Shown: positions 40,066 to 60,462 of the stretch, in pieces
Numbering within the stretch: the stretch's first letter is position 1
Layout: each line of letters begins with the position of its first letter
Assembly: GCA_034508935.3 (NCBI GenBank)
Contig: CM067443.1
Location: 128,547,007 to 128,611,006 of the forward strand
Direction: 5' to 3'
Origin: Berghia stephanieae
Lineage: Eukaryota > Mollusca > Gastropoda > Nudibranchia > Aeolidiidae
DNA length: 64,000 bases
Translations under genes and position numbers: made by a program
Notes under the pieces: generated by a model
What the model was told of the DNA's origin: nothing
The model's database searches: none
What the model saw: the letters and a program-made list of their open reading frames with translations, nothing else

Positions 40066-40615
40066 ATGCCGGTAAGAATTAGTGATGTTGTGACTAATTT
40101 TGAGAGTGTGGAAAGAAGTGGGGACAAAAGTGAATGGCTAGAGAAACTGGAGTTAGTGGGAAGATTGCAAGGCTTTACAGAGCGAGAATCCTTTGTTCCC
40201 TTGCTTTTAACCGGACCGGTATTTGCGATGTATAAGCAATTGACCGATGAGGACAAGGCGGTGTACGGAAAGTTGAAATCGAAGTTGATTCAGGCATTCG
40301 AGACCGACTGCTATGCAACCTATGGGAAGCTAAGAGAAAGGATGCTGAATGGTGGTGAGACAGTTGATGTATTTGTAGAGGATCTGAGACGGTTGGTGGC
40401 GCTAATTGGGACCGACTGACCCAGAACCATTGTTAAGATGTACGTTTGTCTGTGGTCTCCTTGCAGATGTGTCAATACAACTTAACTTAGCAGTGGAGAA
40501 TCTCGGACTCTCTGAGCTCATAGGCAGAGTGAGAATAATTCTTTCAACACGAAACCAGGTTTCAAGTCGTGTGTTGCTGGCCAATTCGAGGGCTGAGAAA
40601 AGGTGTGTATGTTGA
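40066..40615 (+). mobile_element. Fossil gag remnant of a Ty3/Gypsy-type LTR retroelement
   Basis: The reading begins MPVRISDVVTNFE and continues with a helical region typical of metazoan Ty3/Gypsy Gag (WLEKLELVGRLQG, FVPLLLTGPVFAMY, VFVEDLRRLVALIG). It is a broken fragment with at least one disruption. I see no protease, reverse transcriptase or integrase beside it and no LTR pair. Family placement rests on overall resemblance only. Age cannot be fixed without a second copy. Confidence 0.6.
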
Positions 40616-40877
40616 ATGGGGTGACAACATACATTTAAGGAGGTGTTGAATTTGATTGTGCTGTGGATTCCCAGGTTGTGCGATTGCAGTTTCTTGTGAC
40701 GAGTGAACTTGTTTTGTTTTTCTTTTCTGGCGTGATTTTAGGTTTGGACACAATTGTTTGTCAGGGTGGAGATCAGATCGACAAAACAGAAATGGACGGT
40801 TAGTTGGAAGTGGAAAGGCGGCGAGCCAATATTGACACTAGACTGGAAGGCAATTCGTAGCTGGGCCATTTAAGTTT

Positions 40878-41245
40878 ATGAAACTGGTTCGACAGCAGAC
40901 AAGAAAAGAAGTGGACGGCCGAAAACCTTCAAAAGAAAAGCTGCGTCAAGTTCAAGATGAGTTCTTACGTTCTCTGGGTGAGCCAAAGTCAGTTCGCATA
41001 GCGGCAAGGTGGTTGGAGTTTTCCAAGTCTTTAGTACACAAAATATTGAGGCAGAATTTGGGATATCGTCCATTTCAATACAAGTCGTTCACAAATTAAA
41101 AGACAATGACATTCGAAAACGACTCCAATTTGCTCGTGAAATTATGCACAAGCATGATGATGAAAGATTTCTAAATCGAATAGTTTTTACTGATGAAGCC
41201 ACCTTTCATGTCTTTGGGAAACTAAATATGCACAATTCAAAGATC
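40878..41245 (+). mobile_element. Tc1/mariner-superfamily transposase fragment
   Basis: Residues VDGRKPSKEKLRQVQ, SVRIAARWLEFSKSLVHKI and LRQNLGYRPFQ form the helix-turn-helix DNA-binding part. The first catalytic Asp region follows in a second frame (FLNRIVFTDEATFHVFGK, MHNSKI). The frame changes by one base near 41080. The rest of the DDE/D domain is missing, so this is a dead piece of an IS630/Tc1/mariner-type transposon. It follows directly on the gag-like remnant. Confidence 0.75.
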
Positions 41246-41554
41246 TGACACATTTAGGGAACGCGAAAGCAGCAGCCCAAAACTCAGCGTGTGGTGTCGA
41301 CCGCACCATCGGGTCATTTTTCTTTTTTTTGTGAGTAAAAACTAAAAAACCGAATCTAATCGGCTCGCGAGTTGCGAGTGAACGGAGACTCGAAATCGAA
41401 GGTTTGCGTCAAAGAAGAAGAAGAACAACAACAACAAATTATTAAAAAGTATGGTGGAGACAAAAGTTATTCTGCTGGCATTGTAACTGACTGAAATAAT
41501 GTTATTCATCAGACCACACTTTCTCTTTTGTTTGTTTGTTTTGTTTGTTTGTTG

Positions 41555-41562
<8 letters not shown>

Positions 41563-41603
<41 letters not shown>

Positions 41604-41641
41604 GTTTGTATTTATTTTTTTTTTTTTTGGGGGGGGGGGGG
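41563..41641. repeat. (GT)n, T-run and G-run
   Basis: GT microsatellite followed by T and G homopolymers. Confidence 0.95.
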
Positions 41642-42607
41642 GTTTGGTGTTCAATTTGTTTCAGTTTCAATGAATTGACAGTCGATCACGGACATCATTG
41701 TAGTCTATCAGTCGACAGTAAATATCATGTGATTTGATTCATCATAACTTTTTTCGAATATGGAAAGGAACGAAATGTTATCTATACCGAATGTGTTGCT
41801 AATTTCCTCTTTGGAAATCTTTTACGTTGAAAGTATGAAGGCTGGTATCTTACCTACCATCGTGTCTAGAGAGCGTGATGTTACCAGCATAAAATAGCCT
41901 AATTAGTGACTTTCCTTACAACGCCCACTTCTAGGCAAGAGACTAGCTAGTCAGAAACTAGAAAACCTTCAGGAAATCCGATTTTTTTAGTCACTTGCTC
42001 CGCTTAGGCTTAAGCCCAGCAAGTCATTTACTAGACTAGTAAATAACGAGACCTAGTCCGCGTTGATGAAGACGGGCCCAGGAATGTTTCATAGATCCTT
42101 TAATTAATTTTTAATTTGTCCTTTCCAAATGATTTTGTATTCTTGATTTAAAACGAGGCCATTAGTTTTGCCCTTGAGACTTTTGAAGTGCGAAAAAAAA
42201 AGACGGAAGCATCATTTTACGAAATATGATTTATATTCCGTTTTGTATTTATTTATTAAAGCTATCAATTAGTCTTTAATACTTTTTTTGTAACCATTTG
42301 AATGTAGGTACCCCTCTCGGGGGAATTGTTTGCTAGTGTCTCGGGGGGGGGGGGAAGGGGGGGAACTTTCACATGGCCCCAGGATGGACACATGGAGTGA
42401 ATTCAATCTCAGTTTCCTGCTTGATTAAGTCCCCTTTCGTTTCAATTTCAAAGACCTAGAATTATTGTAATTATTGTATTAGTGTGTAAATGTGGCCTAT
42501 CGCCTCAACACAGTATTATGTCGGCGTGAACAAGACAAATAGTGATTTTAAAGCAAAAATTGCCAGAAATGTGAGATTTCTTTTTAATACATCTTAATAT
42601 CTTATTG
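41642..42607. other. Intergenic DNA, no gene seen
   Basis: No conserved exon or repeat recognised, apart from a G run near 42343-42362. Confidence 0.5.
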
Positions 42608-42907
42608 TATGGAGATGTGGTCTAGTGGTTTGACATTCGCATTCGGATCGGAAGGTCCTGGATTCGTGTCCCGCTCTGAGAGGTGCATAGTTGAATCCTT
42701 GGAAAATGTTCTTTACTCACATTCTCTCATAGTACTCAGGTGTAAAATGAGTACCTGGCTGTTAACAGCGTCGTCTCTGTCCAAAAAAAAAATGAAAATA
42801 TCGCCTAACAGGCGTCATATCTTGTCCTATATGTTGAGTGTTGGTATTGGCTAGGGACCTCTTGTAAAGTTTTATGAGCACGTTTTGTGGATATTGCGCT
42901 ATATAAA
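42608..42907 (+). repeat. tRNA-derived SINE family A, full copy
   Basis: Same order of blocks as at 12335: GATGTGGTCTAGTGG head, CTGGATTCGTGTCC B box, TTTACTCACATTCTC, TACCTGGCTGTTAACAGCG, CGCCTAACAGGCG, and GAGCACGTTTTGTGGATAT ending CGCTATATAAAA. Confidence 0.85.
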
Positions 42908-43059
42908 ATCTCATTTCAAAATTTTCATTTTAAAACATATTTTTCAAATTTGATTATTTGTAACACTAAGGCTCTGAAATCACTGTACCAATCGTTACAT
43001 ACTTTTGCATGGTGTTTAAAATTGACATGAAGATGGTTTGCGTGTATTCTGATATTGAT

Positions 43060-44419
43060 TAGACACCGTGATGATCGATGGCGCAGTATCAGAAACATTT
43101 CCTCTAAATTACGGCGTTCCGCAGGGTCTGTCCTTGGTCCTGTTATTTTTACTCTTTATACTCAACCTCTTTCGGATATTTTTGTGAAAAATAAATTAAT
43201 GTATCATTTCTATGCTGATGACACTCAGATCTATGTAAGCGATATCTCTAGTAATATCCCATCATTGATTATCCGTGTTGAGGACTGCATTAGAGATGTT
43301 AAATGCTGTATGGAAATTAACAAGTTAAAGCTGAATAATGAAAAGACGGGTGATGGTGTGTAGTAGAAAAAGTGTTTTGAAAGATGATTTTCTGAAGTTT
43401 ACTCTAAATATAAATGGGTGCAAAATTAACCTCTCAACGTGTGTGAAAAACCTCGGGGTAATGCTAGATCAACATATGACTATGCAGGCACAGTTTGATT
43501 CTCTATGTAGAAGTTTGACAATATGCTTAAAAAGAATTGCGTCCGTTAGACCTTTCCTAACAAGAGAAATAACATGCAAACTAACAACATCTTTCTTACT
43601 ATCTAAAATAGATTACTGTAACTCGTTAATCTCGAATGTAAGCAACGATAAAATATCACACCTGCAAAGTATCCAAAATGCGGCTGCTAAATTGATTTTA
43701 AGAAAAAAGAGAACATCCTACTCGTTGCCACTTTTGTATGAGCTGCATTGGTTACCAGTTAAAGTGTCAATCGAATTCAAATTAGCAGTATTGTGCTATA
43801 AGTGCCTTAATAATCAAGCACCATTGTATATTACTGAATTTTTAGAAACTTATAAGCCAACGAGGAGTCTACGCTCTGCACTAGATTCTATGAAACTAAT
43901 TGTTTCAAATAAATATAAATATAAATTTTCGGCGGCAGATGGTTCAGCCACGTCGGACCTTCCATCTGGAACTCTCTTCCTAAAAGAATAAGAGAAGCGG
44001 AGTCCTTATCAATATTTAAATCAAAGTTAAAACACCATCTCTTTGTTAAAACACATCTTGATTAGTACATCTTTGTAATTTGACCCCAATATGAATGTTA
44101 ATTTAGTTTATGTTATTATATCATTATTTTATATAATTTCCGTATTTGACATAGCATGTGGATGTATTATAATATATTTCGTATTAATGACTCTATGTTT
44201 AGTTATTACATTGTTGTATGATGATAATATTATGTTGATGTAGTATGTATAATGTTTCATTTGTATAATAATGTCACTGTATTATTGTTTCGCGCATTGA
44301 GCATCACCCAGTGATGAAAATGCGCGTTATAAATGTTATGTATTTTTATTATTATTATATTATTATTATTATTATTATTATTTATTATTATTATTATTAT
44401 TATATTATTATTATTATTA

Positions 44420-44467
<48 letters not shown>

Positions 44468-44500
44468 TATTATTATTATTATTATTACTATTATTATTAT
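43060..44500 (+). mobile_element. 5'-truncated CR1/L2-like LINE fragment with (ATT)n tail
   Basis: The coding part encodes the C-terminal half of a reverse transcriptase: ETFPLNYGVPQG, SVLGPVIFTLYTQPL, the catalytic FYADDTQIYVSD, NKLKLNNEKT, LGVMLDQHMTM, LLSKIDYCNSL and ELHWLPVKVSIEFKL. One-base shifts near 43125 and 43350 break it into three frames. After the coding end near 43991, the 3' UTR leads to AATGCGCGTTATAAATG and an (ATT)n tail (about 44345-44500), as in L2-clade LINEs. Confidence 0.88.
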
Positions 44501-44933
44501 TATGATTTTATCGAAAAATCAAATTTGTTTCGTCAAATCCCATCGAAAACATACACCATTATTTTTAGTACGTTGGTTGCTAGTCAAACTTCCGGTTTTT
44601 CGAGTATGACGATGAGGTGGGAGTACTTGCATTGAATTGATACCATTTCGTGGTTTCTCTTGTTATTTTGGATACAATCAATTTCTAAAATACCGTTTTC
44701 GTTGTTAATATTGGGAAATAATTCTACGATATGTGAGCGAAATATCTAAGATATTAAATGCAGAAAATATCTCTCTGTGCCGAAATAAAAATCTCCGTAG
44801 AGTTCTCTAACGAATTCGAAAAATGTATTATCTTTTTAGACAATAGAAATTGACTTCAAATTTAATGCAACACTTGTATCATAAATTTTGAGTTGATCGA
44901 CCTATCATGAAGTTCATTGAACGGGTACCTTGA

Positions 44934-44996
44934 ACTAGACCCTAAAGACAAATTTCCCCTATGGGATGAATAAAGTGATTTCATTATTATTAAGCA
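44934..44996 (+). repeat. SINE family C, 3' part only
   Basis: CTAGACCCTAAAGACAAATT and GGGATGAATAAAG match the tail of the copies at 20386 and 56752. The head is missing. Confidence 0.7.
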
Positions 44997-45428
44997 CTGA
45001 TTTTATGAGGATTGCGAAAAATTTGATTTGTGTGTTTACTTTTAGTTCATCGATTCCATAAAAAAAAGAGTAGGACGAATAATAAAATTGTCAAACACAA
45101 CCAGTAGTTTAGGGTTTGCATCCGTAGATTAATGCGAGCCACTTTCCAATGTTTTTTTGTTTTTGTTTTTGTTTTTGTTTAATTTAGAAATGTTGAAGGT
45201 TTCGTGTTTTTAAAAATTGAATAACACAATGGAACAACAACTTAAAAATAATACACTAATAATATAGGTAATGTTTAATGACTCACGATCATATACAAAA
45301 ATGTTTTCGATGGATGAGTGTTTAAAAAATATATCACATATCAATAGGAAGCAACCATTCTATGCATATAATGGTTTCTTAACAGTATAACAATAACACA
45401 CACACACACACACTCATATATATATATG

Positions 45429-45438
45429 TAAGATAGTG

Positions 45439-45487
<49 letters not shown>

Positions 45488-45498
45488 CACTATCTTAC
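45429..45498. repeat. Perfect inverted repeat with (TA)n core
   Basis: GTAAGATAGTGTATA and its exact reverse complement TATACACTATCTTAC flank a (TA)n tract. The self-complementary core makes the whole roughly 70 bp able to extrude as one hairpin. Confidence 0.85.
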
Positions 45499-45499
45499 A

Positions 45500-46555
45500 C
45501 CCACCTCCTCCCTTATCACACACATACATAAGAAAAAAATATCAGAATTATTCCCCCTTTCTATTTCAACCTTCGAAGCACCGGTTATATAACATTCGTG
45601 ATTTTTATTTTTTTTAAGGAATAAAATATATTCCATTCTTGAGAATTTTCTTTTAGGACTATCGCCAAAAAAAAAAACAACAACAACAACAACAACAAAA
45701 CAAAAAAAAACAAATAGGTAAAGCCTCAAATGCATCGAAGTAAACAATGAGAGCTAAGTTTTTTGCACAAAAATAAAAATTCCGGATAGCATGACTTTAA
45801 CTTTAACCCTGGTCCTCCCGATGTAAATGAAATGCCTAATTCACTAGACCATCAGGCTCCTTATTAAGTATTTGGCTATTTTTGTGAAACACCGATATTA
45901 TGGGACGGTTTCAAACAATATGTACAAGTATTTGAATCTCATGGCGGACTTTGCGAGGTTCTAGTTAAGAGTTTTGCCAACATAAGGTTCCTTCAAATAT
46001 CGATCGATATATTATGATGGATGAGTCTTCTGGCCAAATACTTAAATACACGTCTTTCCAGAGTACGGTAGTTAACAGGTTAATAAAGATTATAATATAA
46101 CAGTGGTGAACTAACTTTCTGTCTTTTACTTCTACGTCAGCATCATCACACATTACATAGTCAAGTGTTGGTGATTGAAATAGTAAGAGTTCAGCATATA
46201 CTAGAGTCAGTCTTCTATTCCTAAGTCAGATTTACACTATCTTATCACACACACAAAAAACAGGTATAGCGGAACTCTACGTATGAAACCAATACTTTAT
46301 CAACAAACATACATTATAATTGAGTATGGATCTCCAGACATTGTCCGTTGGTTTTGTTGTGGTAAGTAAACAGCAATATTATTGAGCAGTCTGTCGCTTA
46401 CATTGGGTAACCTAACAGAGCAACATAGATTTAAATTGATTCTACGATGCCATAGACGTTTAAATGTTCATATGGAAGATTTAAAATACAGTATAACAGG
46501 ATGGGATGGCATTTTATGTACAAATCTCAATGTCATTGGCGTATATTAATATTAT
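45500..46555. other. Intergenic DNA with a short dispersed repeat
   Basis: The stretch near 45945-46085 (ATATCGATCGATAT, ACGTCTTTCCAGAGTACGG) resembles 51300-51465, partly inverted. No gene seen. Confidence 0.5.
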
Positions 46556-46955
46556 TATCTCCAGACGTTGTAATATGACAATTATCTCGCGTTGTTATAT
46601 GAAAATTATCTCAAGACGTTGTTATATGACAACTATCTCAAGACGTTGATATATGACAATCATCTCCAGACGTTGTTAAATGACGATTTTCTCTAGACCT
46701 TGTTATATGACAATTATCTCCAGACGTTGTTAAATGACGATTTTCTCTAGACCTTGTTATATGACAATTATCTCCAGACGTTGTTAGATGACAATTATCT
46801 CCAGACGTTGTTAAATGACGATTTTCTCTAGACCTTGTTATATGACAATTATCTCCAGACGTTGTTAAATGACGATTTTCTCTAGACCTTGTTATATGAC
46901 AATTATCTCGAGACGTTGTTAGATGACAATTATCTCCAGACGTTGTTATATGACA
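46556..46955. repeat. 27-bp minisatellite with a 54-bp higher-order unit
   Basis: About fifteen tandem 27-bp units alternate between two types: ATGACAATTATCTCCAGACG... and ATGACGATTTTCTCTAGACC.... In the middle of the array the two types alternate regularly, giving a 54-bp higher-order period. No unique spacers are present. Confidence 0.93.
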
Positions 46956-47569
46956 AACCCTGATATACAGGAGGTGTTAAATCACATGATGCTGCATCGC
47001 CTCCGACGCTTTCTTTTTGGTGGACTGTTGTTTCTCCGTAAGAAGACGCCACCACTTGGGGTTACATCAGGTTTATCTAAAACAAATAAAATGGTAGATG
47101 TATGGACAAACAATAATATTATTGTTACTATTCATTTAATTATGACTATTGATCTTTATTTGTTGCAATGAAATGGACTTGTAAGCTGGCATTGTAAAAC
47201 ATGACTTTGATCCGATCTTTGGTTTCAAACATCAAAATACATCAGGATTTATCAATCCCACATCCTAAATAATCTTAGAAAATGTACGAGAAATTAAAAT
47301 TTGTTTCTATTTCATATTCGCACACTTGTAACTTTACTTGATTATAGCAGCTATCAGCTTGCAATTTTGACCAGGAAATCCTCTCCCTCCCCGCGTGGCA
47401 CATGGGAATACATGTTGTTATACCCTTTTAGTTTGTGAGAAAACTTGATTTTATCTTACTATGATAACAATAACAACAAAACGAAAACAAACAAAAATAA
47501 GCAAGTAAAATGAAAGTAAAATTATGAGCCATCTTTACTACCTTTTGTTAAAAACGTAAGAGCGGGGAA

Positions 47570-47690
47570 TATTTATACCCGCACAAGAGGGCTTAAATAT
47601 GTGAGTCCTCTGCACACACGCATCCAGCTTCAACAATTTACCTGAGAAGACCAAAGACCGAAACGTCGTTTACTTTGTTTTGTATCTTTT
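47570..47690 (+). repeat. Possible Penelope-like element remnant
   Basis: The segment ACCTGAGAAGACCAAAGACC followed by GAAACGTCG resembles the CTGAAGA...GAAACGTCG motif common near Penelope-like element and related repeat ends. No reverse transcriptase or GIY-YIG endonuclease is visible nearby, so the assignment is tentative. Confidence 0.3.
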
Positions 47691-47975
47691 TTAAGAGTAA
47701 TTTTTAACTACCTTTATTTTACTTAACATTTTATTGACATCTCATTATCCTTGGTATAATCTCAATGGGTGTCCATCGTAAATGGTCCCTGGTTCAACCA
47801 CCGCCAGTGCTCACCATTCAGAGTCCCAGGGTCAATGCGCACATCTACTTTGATTCGAAAGAACACGAAGGCCACGCCTCTTTATCCTCTGATCAGTTAA
47901 TGAGCAAAGTATTGCAGTACAGCAGTTGGTAATAGCATGGCGTTTTTGTTTTTATAATTTGTGAAAAGCTCGCTT

Positions 47976-57473
<9,498 letters not shown>

Positions 57474-57689
57474 TTATGGATTGTTATATTGCGTCGTCTG
57501 AGGATGATTGATTAGAAACAACGTAACATATTTGCAGGTCTGATAATCTAAATTGCTATGGGCTCATTGTTGTAATGGACACTTTCAAACCGACGTAAAA
57601 TAGTGTCTATTACTATTAAATCAATGTTAAACCGCCCATAATTGAGTTGTTATCAGAGCTCCTAGTTATGTCCACGTCCGTTAGAAATA

Positions 57690-57716
57690 ACAACAACAAC
57701 AACAATAATAATAATG

Positions 57717-57758
<42 letters not shown>

Positions 57759-57899
57759 TAATAATATAAATAATAATAATAATTAATAATAATAATAATA
57801 ATACATTAAAATAACAAACAATATAACATAATCGTAATGATGACACGATGATGATGATGATCATGATGATGATGATCATGATGGTAATGATGATGATGA

Positions 57900-57959
<60 letters not shown>

Positions 57960-57999
57960 TAATAATAATAATAATAATATAATAATAATAATAATAATA

Positions 58000-58051
<52 letters not shown>

Positions 58052-58075
58052 TAATAATAATAATAATAATAATAA
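57690..58075. repeat. (AAT)n and (ATG)n microsatellite tract
   Basis: Long AAT runs with an internal GATGAT segment near 57838-57898. The long Tyr/Leu/Ile frames on the minus strand are artefacts. Confidence 0.95.
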
Positions 58076-58324
58076 GATAAGTTTTTGGGAGGGGGGTGTA
58101 AAAAGAAAAGATATAAAAAAAGAAGAAAAAAAAATGTCACAGACACTATCTGGTAGAATGTCACACGTCACTTAACATACTTATTAATGACATCATGTTT
58201 AATTTCCGACACTCGGACCAACATCCGCGATTCATGTGGCTGTGATCTATATTTCGACGATGCTGAAAAGTGGAATATCCGGGAAATAGTTGTAGAAGTC
58301 AATCTACGTCCATATTATGTAGTA

Positions 58325-58327
58325 AAA

Positions 58328-58392
<65 letters not shown>

Positions 58393-58996
58393 TAGAGAGT
58401 AGACGTAGTAGTAGTAGTAGTAGTAGTAGTATAGTAGTAGTAGTAGTAGTAGTAAGTAGTAGTAGTGTAGAGAGTGAAGTAGAGAGAGAGAAGAAGAGAG
58501 AGGAGGTAGAGAGTAGAGAGTGAGAGAGTAGAGAGTAGAGAAGAGAGAAGAAGAAGAAGAAGAAGAAAGAAGAAGAAGAAGAAGAAGAAGAAGAAGAAGA
58601 AGAAGAAAGAAGAAGAAGAAGAAGAAGAAGAAGAAGAAGAGAAGAAGAGAAGAAGAAGAAGAAGAAGAAGAAGAAGAGAGAAGAAACACGTAACTGTAGT
58701 AGTGTAGTAGTAGTAATAGTAGTAGTAGAAGAAGAAGAAGAAGAAGAAGAAGAAGAAGAAGAAGAAGAAGAAGAAGAAGAAGAAGAAGAAGAAGAAGAGA
58801 GAAGAAAAAGAAGGAGGAGGAGGAGGAGGAGGAGGAGGGAGGAAGAAGAAGAAGAGAAGAGAAGAAGAGAAGAGAAGAAGAAGAAGAAGGAAGAAGAAGA
58901 AGAAGAAGAAGAAGAAGAGAGGAGAGAAGAAGAAGAAGAAGAAGAAGAAGAAGAAAAGAAGAAGAAGAAGAAGAAGAAGAAGAAGAAGAAGAAGAA
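58325..58996. repeat. (AGT)n, (GA)n and (AAG)n purine-rich tract
   Basis: About 670 bp. AGT triplets at both sides enclose GA, AAG and AGG repeats, so the middle of one strand is almost pure purine for about 500 bp. The two 250-residue Ser/Leu frames on the minus strand are repeat artefacts. Confidence 0.95.
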
Positions 58997-59058
58997 ATAC
59001 ACGTAACTGTAGCAGTGAAACCGGTAGAATAGAGGATAGAATCGTCGTGACAAAATAA

Positions 59059-59552
59059 CCAATTACTCACCTTGTCGATTTATCAAAAGTTTCAAACAAT
59101 GGTTATTTCTTTAAATTCACAGAAATAATAACGCAAATATTTTGTCTTAGTTATTATAAAAAGTAGCCTACGATCTCCAAGTGTTACCAATCATTGACTA
59201 AAGCAGGAATCCCTTTAGTTATTATAGCCAGCTTATTTGAGTAGACGAAAATACGAGCCAATGAAACTAGAGCTATTTTTAGAAGCGTAATCGGGAAACT
59301 CAGATACTATATTTAGTAGCTAGTTTTATTGGGAGTCCAGAGAACTTACACGGGTTATCTGCAGAGCCCTTTAGATACAAAATAATATATTATATTGATT
59401 AATTCATTTCGTTACAGCAGTTGTGATAAGACATATTCAAGCGATACTGCCCTTCTTCAGTGTAAAACAAACCATAAAAACTAGCAAAGCACTGAAATAC
59501 TGTAGATAGCCTTTGTTGACACAGATATAAGAGCAGTGGGATATGAGGGGCT

Positions 59553-59554
<2 letters not shown>
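59059..59554. other. Intergenic DNA, no gene seen
   Basis: AT-rich; no exon or known repeat recognised. Confidence 0.5.
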
Positions 59555-59587
<33 letters not shown>

Positions 59588-59610
59588 GTGTGTGTGTGTG
59601 TGTGTGTTTG
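59555..59610. repeat. (GT)n microsatellite
   Basis: GT dinucleotides with one interruption. Confidence 0.95.
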
Positions 59611-59717
59611 CGTGCAGGAAAATATTAGAATGATAATATTTATTTTTAAAAATATGAATTGCACTGTCTTGTAAGGTGATCAGGCGTAAAGCTCATCGAC
59701 CAGCATCTTGTTTTGGC

Positions 59718-59719
<2 letters not shown>

Positions 59720-59791
<72 letters not shown>

Positions 59792-60462
59792 ATTAATAAA
59801 ACATTATGGACTCCCTGAAAAGATAGTAAACCTCATTAAGGAAATGTATGAAGGATCAAGTTGCAGGGTTGTACATGAAGATCAGCTTACTGGCAGCTTT
59901 GAAATTAAGACTGGTGTCAAGCAGGGATGCTTGCTCTCACCATTCCTGTTCATCCTTGCCATTGATTGGCTAATGAAGGAAACCTCCAAAGGGAGAAGAA
60001 ATGGGATACAGTGGACCCCGTGGACACAGTTGGATGATCTGGATTTTGCAGATGATCTGGTTCTTTTGTCCCACACCCAGGACCAGATGCAAGCAAAAAC
60101 CACAATTATAAACAGCCTCTCGGAATCAATTGGTCTAAGAATTCACCCTGCAAAGTCAAAGGTCTTGAGGATAGGTACGCGTCAAAGGGAGCAGATCAAA
60201 GTAAAAGGTCAGGAACTCGAAGATATAGACACTTTCTGCTATCTCGGAAGTATAATTGACAAGGATGGAGGCACGGAAGCAGAGGTGAAAGCACGAATAG
60301 GAAAGGCACAGGCTGCATTCACATCTTTGAACAGAGTTTGGAGAACTAAAGATATCTCCCTTCAACTAAAGCTAAGACTTTTCAACTCAAACGTGAAGTC
60401 TGTCCTACTGTATGGATGTGAAACTTGGAACGCATCACAGGCATGTATAAGGAGGGTAGAAA
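59720..60462 (+). mobile_element. Reverse transcriptase fragment of a non-LTR retrotransposon
   Basis: An (AAT)n run (59720-59790) leads into about 220 residues of RT palm and thumb: EKIVNLIKEMYEGSSCRVV, TGVKQGCLLSPFLFI, the catalytic DFADDLVLLSHTQDQM, YLGSIIDKDGGTEAEVKAR and NSNVKSVLLYGCETW. The start lacks the finger domain, and the end runs into a tRNA-derived tandem repeat near 60462. The frame is open across the fragment. The motif set resembles the RTE-like 'endonuclease-reverse transcriptases' of marine invertebrates; the clade is not certain. Confidence 0.85.

Noticed and set aside
39900-40256. 118-codon minus-strand frame
   Set aside because: Antisense shadow of the gag-like remnant, with no recognisable domain.
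46556-46955. CRISPR-like look of regular repeats
   Set aside because: The units are contiguous without unique spacers and the genome is eukaryotic; it is a minisatellite.
57616-58171. Open frames of 121-182 codons rich in Tyr, Leu and Ile
   Set aside because: Products of the AAT microsatellite.
58304-59070. Two open frames of about 250 codons on the minus strand
   Set aside because: They translate AGT/AAG/GA microsatellites into Ser, Leu and Phe runs, with no domain and no exon-like composition.
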